64,000 bases of DNA from an uncultured Flavobacteriaceae bacterium (GCA_947500525.1 CANMSH010000001.1:310001-374000), one strand, 5' to 3'. Shown: positions 8,774 to 18,396, counted from the first letter of the stretch. Notes: generated by a model from the letters alone, not told the origin. Numbers and translations are program-made.

Positions 8774-11700
8774 CTATTTGATAAAGAATTTTTTATTGTA
8801 TCCAAATTGTTCACTTTCAATTCTCAAAACATAGAGTCCTGTTTTTAAATTAGAAACGTTCAATTCTGTTGTTTCAGAAAGTGTACTATTTTGAGAATAG
8901 ACTGCTCTACCATTAATATCAAAAACTGTAATTTTAGAAGTGCCAAAGTCAATAGATGTTCGAATTTTTAGTTGTCCATCTGACGGGTTTGGAAACAAGG
9001 TAATTCTATCATCCTTTGCTGATATCTCTTCAACAGAAAGCGGAGCTGCCGTGAATTTTCCAGTAAAGAATCCTCTTCCATATGTTGTTGCTAAAACCGT
9101 GTTATCTGAAGTTCTTAAATCAAAACTTGTCACTTTTACATTCTGCATTCCGTTTTGAGATTGTACCCAATTTGGATTGGTATCATTAAAGTTAGCTGTT
9201 CTCCAAACTCCTAAGTCAGTACCAATTATAACTTCATTATTTAGTAATGGATTCATCATAATAGCCTTTACTGGAATGTCTGGAAAATCTCCTTCTTTAC
9301 TTACCCAATTTGCTCCACCGTCTGCTGTATACCATATATTCTTCACACCATAATTATGAAAGGTAACAATTATTTGATCTTCATTTGCTCCAAAATTAAT
9401 GGCAGAGATACTTCCTAAAAACTCAGGTCCAGATATATCAGTGAATATTCCATTGGCATTAGCATTCGTTATTTTTAGTAATTTCCCTGAATCGGTACCC
9501 ACAAAAAGTGTTGAACTTGTAGTTGTATACGGAGAAACCTTCAATGCCGTCAACGGTCTATCTAATAAAGTACTTACTAAATCTAACCTTACGGGAGTAT
9601 CAGAAGTAATATTAGAGAATCTCGAAATTCTTCTTGTGGTATTCGTAGATCCATCTGAATACAGAATGTCTAAATTATCATCAAGTTCTGCCGGATTAAT
9701 AAAAGACCCTTCATCATCTTCATCAGATATTGTTTGAAAGCCACCACCACTTAGTGGTAAATTAATTCGGAAAAAATTATTGAACGGGACTGCAGTAATC
9801 ATATACTCTCCATCCTTATCAATAAATGAATACGCTCCATCTCCTCCAGTGACTTCAGTAGAAACATTTAAACCTGGATCACCTCCATCAATAAAATTAC
9901 TCCCATTATCTTGTGTTCCTCCTAAAATTTGATCACTTGAAGCATCTTGTCCAATTTCACCCCAATAAAATTGGGTCGTATTATAACCATTAGGAATCGC
10001 AAAAATAGCACCAGAATTAGAGCCTGCACCTGAAACAGCATTAGAATAATAAACACCTCCGTCTGTTGAAATCATCACACTATTAGGGTTCGAAGGGTTA
10101 AACGTCATAGAATGAATATCGGCATGTACAAGCGGTACTGTTAACGTATTCAAATTTGCATTATTAGACCATTTAGAAATTTGTGTCCACGTGAGACCTC
10201 CATTTGAACTTCTATGCACATCAATTCCACCAACAAATATTAATTCGTCACTAATTGGGCTCACTTCAATCATCAAATCATAAAACGATTGTCCTCGTGT
10301 AAAATCGTTTGCCGGAATACCATTATCAGCATCATCAGGTAAAGCTTGCGTTGTTGTTGTAGCGAAACCATCGGTTGTCTTTATAATAGTTACAGGACTT
10401 TCTTGAGCCAAAAGATAAATCTTATTTGGATTCGTCCGAGAAACGGCCATCTCTGTTCTTCGTCCGTTCGGAATCACATGTCGTTGAGTAAATGTTGTTC
10501 CATTTGTAGAAGAGAAAACCGTACCGCCTCCATCGCCAAATGATGAACTGGCTGTGGTAGAAAGCCAAATCGTATTGTCAGCACCAATTTCGATATCATT
10601 CGGTTCAAATGGGCTGCCACCTGGAGTATCAGGTAAATTTACTCTAGTCCAAGTTGCTCCCTCGTTAACAGATCTATATAATCCATATTCAGTTCCTTGA
10701 CCTAACGTTGTTCCAGGAGCTTCTTGATAAATCGCATCAGCAACGGCAGCGTAAATTTCGGTCGTCCCACCGACATTTCTTGCAACAATATCATTGATAT
10801 GAAAAATTCCTGGTACTAAAATCCCTCCGGGAAGGTCGGTATCCACATTTTCTATGGTAACATTAACAGTTTCAGAGGTCAAAACAGCAGTAATAGTTTC
10901 GCCGTCCTTTTTTGAAATCATTACTGATGGAATCGTAATAGATGCATCTGTTCCTCCCATTGCAAAAGGGTTCCCTGAGGCATTGTTTATAACAATTACA
11001 GCTATTGCTCCAGCATCTTGGGCATTTTTTACTTTCACTGTAAAATTACAAGCTCCTCTTTCTACCACAGCAATATTACCGTTAATAGCAGTATTATTCA
11101 CCAATGCGCTACATCCTAAATTAGGAGTAGCTGTTCCATCATCAACTAACACTAAATCACCAGTTATTGCAGTTCCAATACCCGGACCAAAAAGTGCTTG
11201 TATAGGATTTTGCTCTCCTTGAATACTCGCTGGACCGTTAATTGTCATCTTTGCATCTGTATTAAAAAAACCTTCACCAGTAACACCTCCAAAAATATGA
11301 TTCCATGTTGTTCCTCCATTCGTGGATTTCCAAATTCCGTTTCCGTTTACCTGTCCTTGCACATAAGATTCACCTGTACCTAAATACATTATTTGCGTAT
11401 TATTGGGGTCAAAAGTAATACTTGAAACTGCTAGATTTTCTGGTATTCCAACTCTTTCCCATGGATTAGATCTCGTTGTTACATCATCATTTACCCATAA
11501 GCCACCACTTACACCACCTGCAAATACGCGTTCGTTCGACGCATCATTGGGATCAAAAAGTATGGCCCGTGTTCTACCTGGTACATTTGTTGGTCCTCTT
11601 TCTACCCAAGCATTATCAGAAGTACCAGGTACATTCTTTTCAAATCGCTTATTTTGTAACAATGTTTCTTGAAGTAAGAGTTTCTTTTCAAAATCCGTTT

Positions 11701-11941
11701 TTCCTGTTCTAGGATTCATTTCCAACAAATACTGCTGTTCGAAGTAGGCATTTGGCGGTAATCCGTGAGCTTTTCTATCTGTTCTTGATAATTTTAATGT
11801 TTCATTATAAGAATGTCCATCCAAAAATTCCACATGCTTCTCACGAAGGGAATCAATATACGTTTTCTCATCTGTACGTATAAAAAGAACTAAGCTAGTC
11901 AAGACTGTTAGTCCAAATAAAAGGAGTAATTTTTTTCTCAT
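8774..11941 (-). CDS. T9SS-secreted beta-propeller protein with PA domain
   Basis: A large exported protein. The frame is open from ATG 12013, but the signal peptide MRKKLLLLFGLTVLTSLVLF begins at ATG 11941, which I take as the start (1055 aa). Sortilin/BNR-type propeller blades recur (GVSGGLWVND, WKSTNGGTTWNHIFGG, YRSVNEGATWTRVNLP, HRSSNGGLTWTQISKW, YTADGGANWVSKEGDF). A protease-associated domain is inserted after the first blades (VERGACNFTVKVKNAQDAGA). The last ~75 residues are a type A T9SS sorting domain (LFPNPSDGQLKIRT...GLYVLRIESEQFGYNKKFFIK). It is therefore surface-anchored or secreted. No peptidase catalytic motif is visible; binding of protein or glycan is plausible. Confidence 0.9.
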   Translation of the reverse strand: MRKKLLLLFGLTVLTSLVLFIRTDEKTYIDSLREKHVEFLDGHSYNETLKLSRTDRKAHGLPPNAYFEQQYLLEMNPRTGKTDFEKKLLLQETLLQNKRFEKNVPGTSDNAWVERGPTNVPGRTRAILFDPNDASNERVFAGGVSGGLWVNDDVTTRSNPWERVGIPENLAVSSITFDPNNTQIMYLGTGESYVQGQVNGNGIWKSTNGGTTWNHIFGGVTGEGFFNTDAKMTINGPASIQGEQNPIQALFGPGIGTAITGDLVLVDDGTATPNLGCSALVNNTAINGNIAVVERGACNFTVKVKNAQDAGAIAVIVINNASGNPFAMGGTDASITIPSVMISKKDGETITAVLTSETVNVTIENVDTDLPGGILVPGIFHINDIVARNVGGTTEIYAAVADAIYQEAPGTTLGQGTEYGLYRSVNEGATWTRVNLPDTPGGSPFEPNDIEIGADNTIWLSTTASSSFGDGGGTVFSSTNGTTFTQRHVIPNGRRTEMAVSRTNPNKIYLLAQESPVTIIKTTDGFATTTTQALPDDADNGIPANDFTRGQSFYDLMIEVSPISDELIFVGGIDVHRSSNGGLTWTQISKWSNNANLNTLTVPLVHADIHSMTFNPSNPNSVMISTDGGVYYSNAVSGAGSNSGAIFAIPNGYNTTQFYWGEIGQDASSDQILGGTQDNGSNFIDGGDPGLNVSTEVTGGDGAYSFIDKDGEYMITAVPFNNFFRINLPLSGGGFQTISDEDDEGSFINPAELDDNLDILYSDGSTNTTRRISRFSNITSDTPVRLDLVSTLLDRPLTALKVSPYTTTSSTLFVGTDSGKLLKITNANANGIFTDISGPEFLGSISAINFGANEDQIIVTFHNYGVKNIWYTADGGANWVSKEGDFPDIPVKAIMMNPLLNNEVIIGTDLGVWRTANFNDTNPNWVQSQNGMQNVKVTSFDLRTSDNTVLATTYGRGFFTGKFTAAPLSVEEISAKDDRITLFPNPSDGQLKIRTSIDFGTSKITVFDINGRAVYSQNSTLSETTELNVSNLKTGLYVLRIESEQFGYNKKFFIK

Positions 11942-12018
11942 TGGGGTTTTTGTATTTGAATTAATGGACTGCGAATTTACAAAGAAGTTTTCAAATAAAT
12001 TGTTAGCTATCAAACACT

Positions 12019-13359
12019 TTAAACTTCGATGCCTTTTATCTTTTTGTGAAGTAAGATTGCAGCCCCATCTGACATGCCTGCAATAAAACTACATACAGCT
12101 AATATTCTACGGTATAAATTATCACTTAAGTTTTGATATTTTACAGGTAGTAAATTCATTAAAAGCTTGTCATAGTTTGACGCTTTTCCGTCAAATGAGT
12201 TGTTAATTGCAGTAATAAACACATCTAACAAATCAGCCAATATTCGATAGCCAGAAATTTCTTTTTCGATAACCTCTTTGCTTCTGTAAATTTTGTCTAC
12301 ACTGATTTTAATAATATCGTTAATCTGTGCTTCATACTTACTTTTATCCAACAAAGAAATATGATAATCACCCGCCAATATGAGCTCTTCATTCTCAATA
12401 AAAACACTCGCCGCTTCTGTTATTAAGTTACCAATAGCCAAGGCTCTTAAATAGCTTAAGCGATCCTGTTTCGTAGTTAACTGATAATATTTTTCCGTAT
12501 TTATGGTATCTCTGACTAAGTTAATTAAATATTCTAAAGCAAATTCTTCTTCTATTAAACCAAGATTTATACCATCTTCAAAGTCGATAATAGTATAACA
12601 AATATCATCGGCAGCTTCTACCAAAAAAGCTAAAGGATGTCGACTGTAAGTAACTTCATTACCCTCTCGAATTTTTTTGAGGCCTAAGTCTTCTGCAACT
12701 TCCATAAAAATGGACTTATCAGACTGAAAAAAACCATACTTTTTATCGATAATATTATTTGTTGGTTTCTTAGGCAAAGATTCTTTTGGGTATTTCATAA
12801 ATGCTCCTAATGTTGCGTATGACATTCGAAGTCCACCTTCAATACCTGCTCTAGTTTCGTTTAAAATTCTAAATCCATTCGCATTTCCTTCAAAATCAAT
12901 CAAGTCTTGCCATTCTTTATCTGTTAGTTGTCCTTTATAATCGAAGCCATTTCCCGATTTAAAATATTCTCCAATTGCCTTCTCACCACTATGCCCAAAA
13001 GGTGGGTTCCCAATATCGTGCGCTAAACAGGCGCTTGCTACGATTGCCCCAAAGTCGTTAATTTGATATCCAGCCTCTATTAACTCAGGGTATTTTTCTA
13101 GCAATTGCTTTCCTACAATTCTACCTAAAGAACGCCCTACAACAGACACTTCTAAACTGTGTGTCAATCTTGTATGAACAAAATCAGTTTTTGACAACGG
13201 AACGACTTGTGTTTTATCTTGCAAACTCCTAAAAGAATCTGAAAAAATAATGCGGTCATAGTCTACTTCAAACCCAATTCTGGTGTCATTTTGATCTTTT
13301 CTTATTCTTTGCTGTGTATCTCCAAAACGCTTCAAAGAGAGTAATTGTTTCCAGTTCAT
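12019..13359 (-). CDS. dgt: dGTP triphosphohydrolase
   Basis: HD-domain enzyme that hydrolyses dGTP to deoxyguanosine and triphosphate, helping balance dNTP pools. The metal-binding HD motif is clear: TRLTHSLEVSVVGRSLG, then ACLAHDIGNPPFGHSGE, and later EAADDICYTIIDFEDG with the third metal ligand. The open frame extends to an ATG at 13404, but family members begin MNWKQLLSLKRFGDT, which corresponds to ATG 13359 (446 aa). It lies 5 bases downstream of the longest possible start of the T9SS gene on the same strand. Family confidence is high; the exact nucleotide preference is inferred. Confidence 0.93.
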   Translation of the reverse strand: MNWKQLLSLKRFGDTQQRIRKDQNDTRIGFEVDYDRIIFSDSFRSLQDKTQVVPLSKTDFVHTRLTHSLEVSVVGRSLGRIVGKQLLEKYPELIEAGYQINDFGAIVASACLAHDIGNPPFGHSGEKAIGEYFKSGNGFDYKGQLTDKEWQDLIDFEGNANGFRILNETRAGIEGGLRMSYATLGAFMKYPKESLPKKPTNNIIDKKYGFFQSDKSIFMEVAEDLGLKKIREGNEVTYSRHPLAFLVEAADDICYTIIDFEDGINLGLIEEEFALEYLINLVRDTINTEKYYQLTTKQDRLSYLRALAIGNLITEAASVFIENEELILAGDYHISLLDKSKYEAQINDIIKISVDKIYRSKEVIEKEISGYRILADLLDVFITAINNSFDGKASNYDKLLMNLLPVKYQNLSDNLYRRILAVCSFIAGMSDGAAILLHKKIKGIEV

Positions 13360-13446
13360 TTGTGTCTGCATATTTAAGCGTGTGCAAGGTACATTATTTT
13401 TCATTTTTCAACTCTTTACATTAAATTAATATTGACCTCTTTTTGC

Positions 13447-13464
13447 TAACATTAAACTAACCTA
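13447..13464 (+). promoter_or_regulatory. Candidate Pho-box-like direct repeat upstream of the TonB operon
   Basis: TAACATT (13447-13453), a four-base spacer, then TAACCTA (13458-13464): two 7-mers with 11-base spacing, the geometry known for PhoB-type response regulators. It lies 85 bases upstream of the first gene of the TonB receptor block. Similar pairs occur at 18397 and 18684. The regulator assignment is inference; single TAACATT sites are common by chance at this base composition. Confidence 0.35.
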
Positions 13465-13548
13465 AATATTACGAATCATTAATCAGTAATTAACACAACC
13501 TTTACATTGTATTCCTTTCTTTGCCACGTATTAATAACAGTATTAAAC

Positions 13549-13905
13549 ATGAAAAAAATTGCCTTAATAATCTTCATTTTATGTAGCGGGTTGATTCAAG
13601 CCCAAGACAAAGGAATTATCGAAGGGATTGTTTTAGATAAACAAATGAATAATGAACCATTAGCATTTGCGAATGTTTCACTTAAGGAAGTTAATTTAAA
13701 TACTACAGCAAATATTGACGGAGCTTATGTATTTGAAATACAAGAAGGTGTTTACACCTTATCTATTAATTTTCCTGGATATCAAAAAATAGAAATCAAA
13801 AACGTTACTGTAGCTGCAGGCAAAATTACTTCAATTAAAGATACCATAATTGCAGCGAGAAAAATAGCCCTTCTGGACGATAAGATCATCGGAGAAGAAA
13901 AATAA
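13549..13905 (+). CDS. Stand-alone carboxypeptidase-D-like domain protein
   Basis: A 118-aa exported protein, taking ATG 13549 (MKKIALIIFILCSGLIQAQ) as start because it begins the signal peptide; an ATG at 13507 in the same frame would put 14 residues ahead of it. The mature part is a single CarboxypepD_reg beta-sandwich (GIIEGIVLDKQMNNEPLAFANVSL ... GAYVFEIQEGVYTLSINFPGYQ), clearly paralogous to residues 20-110 of the TonB receptor that follows 22 bases later. It has no TonB box, plug or barrel. It could be a co-factor of the receptor or a relic of tandem duplication. First gene of a probable three-gene operon. Confidence 0.75.
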   Translation: MKKIALIIFILCSGLIQAQDKGIIEGIVLDKQMNNEPLAFANVSLKEVNLNTTANIDGAYVFEIQEGVYTLSINFPGYQKIEIKNVTVAAGKITSIKDTIIAARKIALLDDKIIGEEK

Positions 13906-13927
13906 AACCTACATATATCAAATAAAT

Positions 13928-16720
13928 ATGAGAAATTTTTTAACCATTCTTTTGCTTGGAGCAACTACCTTTATCATGGCTCAAAGCAAAGGTACCATAC
14001 AAGGTAAAGTGCAAGATAAAGAGGCAAGTAATGAGGCTTTACCATTTGCAAACGTCTTTATTAAGGACTCTCAAATGGGGACAACCACAGATATGGATGG
14101 TAGCTATACTTTTAAAGCAAACCCAGGAACTTATACTGTCGTTTTTAGTTTTGTTGGATATCAAACTATTGAGGTTCCTAATGTTGTCGTGAAAGAAGGT
14201 GAAGTAACAACTTTAGAAACAATCATTCTCGGTGCGTCAGAAGGAGTCGCACTAAAAGAGGTTATTGTAAAAGGAAGTACTAAAAAAGAAAGTGTTGCCG
14301 CCCTTTTAATTGAACAAAAGAAAGCTACTGAAATTAAAACGGCCATTGGTGCAGAAGAACTCTCGGCAAAGGGAATAGCCAATGCTGCAGGTGCAGTAAC
14401 TAAAATTGCCGGAGTTTCTAAACAAGAAGGTTCTAGTAATGTATATGTAAGGGGTCTTGGAGATCGCTATTTAAATACAACACTAAATGGTTTATCATTA
14501 CCATCGAATGATATCAATAAGAAAAACATTGATTTAAATGTATTTTCTTCTGATGTTATTGAAAACGTGGCTATCAGTAAAGCGTATTCTTCAAAGTTTT
14601 ATGGTGATTTTGCTGCTGGGAATGTAGATATTTCATCAAAAGAATATAAAGGCGATGGGTTTATTGAAGTTTCCTTTAATAGTGGTTTCAATAGTAATGC
14701 AGTAGGAGAAACTTTTGTTAAGAACTCGGGAACAGGTCAGTTCGGATTTTACGGTAGATATGATCACGATCCTTTCGCCGTAGTTTTATCTCATGGTGTA
14801 GATCCAATAGAATCTCCATTAGCGCCAATAAATTTAGGTATTAGCTTAAATACTGGTAAATCATTTGACATTGGTGAAGAGAGTCGTTTAAATCTATTTT
14901 TAACTGCTTCTTTCGATAGTAATTATGAGTATCGAGAAGGAAAAGCAGTTGACTTTACAACCGTTGAAAAGAAGAATTTTCCGAATACCCAAGAGTATCA
15001 GTATGGTACGACCACTACAGTTATGGGGAACGTAGGTTTCAGAGTTGATGATAATAATTCATTCAAATTCAACTCGCTATTTATGAATAAGTCAAACGAT
15101 CAAGTTGGTTATTTTGGAGTGAACGGTCAAGGAACAAATAGAGATGCTATTTTAAACACTGATGAAGGTTTTTATCAAATGAATGTTCAATTTAATCAAG
15201 ATTTGATATTTGTAAATCAATTGATTGGTGAACACAAAGTTGGTGAGAATTTAAAACTAGATTGGGCGGTTGGCTATAATAATGTGTTTTCGCATGAGCC
15301 AGATAGAAAAAGAGTCAGTATTGAAAATTATCATTTAGCATTGGATAACGACCCGAATACAAACCCTGTTTTTTTCACAAACAACCCTTTTGATAACCAA
15401 CGTTATTTTCAAGATATTGAAGACGAAGAATTAAACGGCCGTATAAATTTATCGTATTCTCCTTCCGAAAAGGTAACTTGGAATTTTGGTTACAATGGAA
15501 GAACGAAAGAACGTAATTTCGACAATATTAGATATGGTTACAATTTTTCGAATAATCGTTTACCTATTACCGATGTAAATAATTTAGATGCCATTTTTAA
15601 TATCAATAATTTAAATACTGATGGTAATGGGTTGTTTTCAACTACTGTTTTCAGATCAATATTCCCTCAGTTAGGCTCAACCAATCTTCCAGGAAATTCT
15701 GAAAACACCTACAAAGGTAATTTAGATATTTACGCTGGTTATACCAATGCTGCATTCAATATTAATGACAAATGGTTAATTGTACCTGGAATAAGAGTTG
15801 AATCTTTCAATCAAGAAATTAAATACGATGTTATAAATGTTAACCCAAGTGATCCTGGATTTAGAGAAGCGAATGAAACTTTTTTCTTACCGAGTTTAAG
15901 TATTAAGTACGCTTTAGATGATGACCGAAATTTGCGTTTTGCTTTTAGTAAAACTGTTTCTAATCCAGAATTTAAAGAAATGGCTCCCTTTGTATATGAA
16001 GGTGTAACACAACGAATAGGTGGTAATCCTGATCTTTTAAACAATCCCTCTTTTTCTGAAGTTTATAATCTTGATTTAAAATATGAATGGTTCTTTGGTA
16101 GAAGTGAAATTCTTTCTTTAGGAGGGTTTGCGAAACAAATTAATAATCCTGTAAATTTAGTTGTGGCAAATGATGCCACAGGTACGCAACGCTATTTTAG
16201 AACTGGTGACAAAGCGACTATCTATGGAGCTGAATTAGAACTTAGAAAAAACCTAATCTTAAATGAAGAGGAGCAACCTGAACTTTCTGTAGGTTTCAAC
16301 GTTACTTATATGTATACCCAACAAGATTTAAAAGAATCTAGGGGTTTATTCACAACTACTTTCAATAGAAGTGAAGATGAGTTACAGGGAGCATCTCCAA
16401 TTATTCTAAATGCTGATATAAACTACAGTCCTACATTTAAAAACTATAAGCCAGTTGCAAACTTAGTATTCTCTTACTTTTCTGATAGAATACAGGCTTT
16501 AGGGTCAGGGCAGTTAGGAAATATCATTGAAAAAGGTATCCCAACATTGGATTTTATATGGAAAAATAAAGTTGGAGAAAATTTTCAAATAGATTTAAGC
16601 GCCAAAAACCTACTAAACCCGAGCATCGAATATTTAAGAGAAACATCTGACCGCGATATTAGTATCTCTCAATATAAAAGAGGTATGAATATAGGATTAT
16701 CCTTAAAATACAATTTTTAA
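13928..16720 (+). CDS. TonB-dependent receptor with N-terminal CarboxypepD_reg domain
   Basis: Outer-membrane 22-strand receptor for energised uptake, 930 aa. It has a signal peptide (MRNFLTILLLGATTFIMAQ), a CarboxypepD_reg domain (about 20-110), a plug domain (IGAEELSAKGIANAAGAVTKIAGVSK...NVYVRGLGDRYLNTTLNGL), then a long barrel ending in the aromatic residue LSLKYNF. The segment FAFSKTVSNPEFKEMAPFVYE is typical of receptor barrels. No SusD partner follows; instead a beta-helix lipoprotein gene starts 33 bases downstream. Its position next to a phosphate porin and a PiT permease suggests phosphate or organophosphate as ligand, but nothing in the protein proves this. Confidence 0.9.
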   Translation: MRNFLTILLLGATTFIMAQSKGTIQGKVQDKEASNEALPFANVFIKDSQMGTTTDMDGSYTFKANPGTYTVVFSFVGYQTIEVPNVVVKEGEVTTLETIILGASEGVALKEVIVKGSTKKESVAALLIEQKKATEIKTAIGAEELSAKGIANAAGAVTKIAGVSKQEGSSNVYVRGLGDRYLNTTLNGLSLPSNDINKKNIDLNVFSSDVIENVAISKAYSSKFYGDFAAGNVDISSKEYKGDGFIEVSFNSGFNSNAVGETFVKNSGTGQFGFYGRYDHDPFAVVLSHGVDPIESPLAPINLGISLNTGKSFDIGEESRLNLFLTASFDSNYEYREGKAVDFTTVEKKNFPNTQEYQYGTTTTVMGNVGFRVDDNNSFKFNSLFMNKSNDQVGYFGVNGQGTNRDAILNTDEGFYQMNVQFNQDLIFVNQLIGEHKVGENLKLDWAVGYNNVFSHEPDRKRVSIENYHLALDNDPNTNPVFFTNNPFDNQRYFQDIEDEELNGRINLSYSPSEKVTWNFGYNGRTKERNFDNIRYGYNFSNNRLPITDVNNLDAIFNINNLNTDGNGLFSTTVFRSIFPQLGSTNLPGNSENTYKGNLDIYAGYTNAAFNINDKWLIVPGIRVESFNQEIKYDVINVNPSDPGFREANETFFLPSLSIKYALDDDRNLRFAFSKTVSNPEFKEMAPFVYEGVTQRIGGNPDLLNNPSFSEVYNLDLKYEWFFGRSEILSLGGFAKQINNPVNLVVANDATGTQRYFRTGDKATIYGAELELRKNLILNEEEQPELSVGFNVTYMYTQQDLKESRGLFTTTFNRSEDELQGASPIILNADINYSPTFKNYKPVANLVFSYFSDRIQALGSGQLGNIIEKGIPTLDFIWKNKVGENFQIDLSAKNLLNPSIEYLRETSDRDISISQYKRGMNIGLSLKYNF

Positions 16721-16753
16721 AAAATAATAACAATCAAATTAAAAACTATTAAA

Positions 16754-17920
16754 ATGAAAAACACTTTTTTACGTTTGGCATTCGTTTCATTGCTATTCGC
16801 TTCCTGTGGTGATGATGATACTTCTGATATTATCATAAACATCAATGGCGATAGTGGTAATAGCACTGCGATCGAGATTACGGGAAATCAGACTTCAGAT
16901 CTCACTCTTGATGCAGCAAATGAATATATTGTTACCGGACCATTAATTATGGAAAGCGGTACTACGCTTACAATACCTGCAGGTATGACAGTAAAAGCGG
17001 CAGCGACTGGTGCTGATGTTTATATTGCAATTGCTCAAGGTGCAAAAATTAATGCAAATGGTACGTCTAGCGAACCTATCGTATTTACTTCTTCCTCGAA
17101 TACGCCAAATGCAGGTGATTGGGGTGGTTTGATCTTATTAGGAAAAGCACCTATCAACTCTGTAGGAGGAGGAGATGCAACATCTACTTCTGAAATTGCC
17201 AGTTTGCCTTACGGTGGCTCAGCAACAGATGACAATTCTGGAACCTTACGTTATGTTCGTGTTGAATATTCTGGAGGTAAGGCTGATGGACAATCAGAAA
17301 ACAATGGTATTTCATTTTACGGTGTAGGTAACGGAACCACAGTTGAATATATCCAAGCGTATGTAGGAAAGGATGATGGCGTTGAATTCTTTGGAGGAAC
17401 AGTAAATGTTGATTATCTAGCTGTCGTTAATGCTGAAGATGATTCTATTGACTGGACTGAAGGTTATACAGGTACGATTACAAATGCTTACGTGAAACAC
17501 GGTGCAGATCATGATAAAGGCATCGAAGCTGACGGTTTTAATACTGATATCGGTAATAATGCTGATCCTAAATTCTATTCAAAACCTACTGTTACAAATT
17601 TAACTATCGTTGGTTTAGGTTCTGGAACTGGTAATGAAGCTGTTCGCTTAAGAGCTGGTACACAAGGAATTTTTACGAATGTTTCTATTAGTGGTTTCGC
17701 TGAAGGCTTTGATCTTGATAGTGATGGTAGCGATAGCCCTACAGGAGCAGGAGTTTTAAGTGGTGACTTAAACGTTGTTTCTGTAAATTTCGATGATGTT
17801 TCAGTTAACATGAAAAATGATACTGGTGAGACCTTTACCGAAACTGATTTTTTAACAGTAGATGCAAATGCTATTGGTACTGATTTTGCGACTTGGGGAG
17901 CCCCTTGGGCAAGACAATAA
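16754..17920 (+). CDS. Surface beta-helix lipoprotein, TonB receptor partner
   Basis: A 388-aa lipoprotein: signal MKNTFLRLAFVSLLFASC with lipobox FASC, followed by acidic GDDDTSD, an arrangement associated with surface export of lipoproteins in Bacteroidota. The body is rich in Gly, Thr, Asn and Val with repeating short strands (LTIPAGMTVKAAATGADVYIAIAQGAKINANGTSSEPIVFTSS; YVRVEYSGG; VEFFGGTVNVDYLAVVNAEDDSIDWTEG) that suggest a right-handed parallel beta-helix. The pairing with a TonB receptor suggests a substrate-capturing role like SusD, but it is not a SusD homologue. Some databases label relatives as transporters, which the sequence does not support. A strong terminator follows. Confidence 0.75.
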   Translation: MKNTFLRLAFVSLLFASCGDDDTSDIIININGDSGNSTAIEITGNQTSDLTLDAANEYIVTGPLIMESGTTLTIPAGMTVKAAATGADVYIAIAQGAKINANGTSSEPIVFTSSSNTPNAGDWGGLILLGKAPINSVGGGDATSTSEIASLPYGGSATDDNSGTLRYVRVEYSGGKADGQSENNGISFYGVGNGTTVEYIQAYVGKDDGVEFFGGTVNVDYLAVVNAEDDSIDWTEGYTGTITNAYVKHGADHDKGIEADGFNTDIGNNADPKFYSKPTVTNLTIVGLGSGTGNEAVRLRAGTQGIFTNVSISGFAEGFDLDSDGSDSPTGAGVLSGDLNVVSVNFDDVSVNMKNDTGETFTETDFLTVDANAIGTDFATWGAPWARQ

Positions 17921-17935
17921 TAACAAATTAAAAAA

Positions 17936-17957
17936 GCCTGCAATTGCAGGCTTTTTT
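17936..17957 (+). terminator. Rho-independent terminator after the TonB operon
   Basis: The perfect 16-base palindrome GCCTGCAATTGCAGGC (17936-17951) is followed by T6, with an A-run on the other side, so it can act in both directions. It sits between convergent genes ending at 17920 (+) and 17979 (-). Confidence 0.9.
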
Positions 17958-17978
17958 AATTATATTTATTTCAATCAA

Positions 17979-18326
17979 CTAGTAATAAGCAATAGAAGTA
18001 CCTTCTAATTTGGTAACTTTCACTACTTTACCATTGACATAATTTACCTCTTTTACGCCTTCATCATTCTTAAATAACCATTTCCCGGTCTTTATTCCAT
18101 TAGAATATTTTCCAATAGCTACTTTTTCACCTTCAGCATTAAAATAAGTCCATGTACCATGTAACTTTTTATCCTTAAAAAATCCGTGTTGCTCCAATTG
18201 ACCATCATCATTATAAATCGTAGCCTCCACTAAATCTCCTTTTTGTTCGTATTTTGTTTTATTATCATTTTGAGCATATGTAAAACCTACACTCAATATC
18301 ATAAATAGTATCACTATTTTTTTCAT
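17979..18326 (-). CDS. Exported MORN/YwqK-like repeat protein
   Basis: A 115-aa protein with signal peptide MKKIVILFMILSVGFTYAQ. The mature part has three or four repeats of the MORN-variant type (YNDDGQLEQHGFFKDKKLHGTWTYFN; AEGEKVAIGKYSNGIKTGKWLFKN; DEGVKEVNYVNGKVVKV), as in proteins often annotated YwqK-family antitoxin. With a signal peptide and no toxin neighbour, an antitoxin role is unlikely. Function unknown. It faces the TonB operon terminator; upstream lies the non-coding region 18327-18734, which has a Pho-box-like repeat at 18397. Confidence 0.8.
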   Translation of the reverse strand: MKKIVILFMILSVGFTYAQNDNKTKYEQKGDLVEATIYNDDGQLEQHGFFKDKKLHGTWTYFNAEGEKVAIGKYSNGIKTGKWLFKNDEGVKEVNYVNGKVVKVTKLEGTSIAYY

Positions 18327-18396
18327 ACTAATCCGTTTTTATTTCCTATTAACGAAACTAAAGTATTAATTATTTTACATTAAAGCAACAATTCAG

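Noticed and set aside
9399-11712. Plus-strand open frames opposite the T9SS gene (112, 122, 89 and 78 codons)
   Set aside because: They are antisense shadows of the real gene; they lack start context, and their composition is dictated by the opposite strand.
11942-12013. ATG 12013 as start of the T9SS protein
   Set aside because: It adds 24 polar residues (MIANNLFENFFVNSQ...) before a standard signal peptide that starts at 11941.
16754-17920. Multidrug transporter annotation seen for relatives
   Set aside because: The protein is a lipoprotein with beta-helix-like repeats and no membrane-spanning helices beyond the signal.
17979-18326. Toxin-antitoxin antitoxin (YwqK annotation)
   Set aside because: The protein has a signal peptide and there is no toxin gene beside it.
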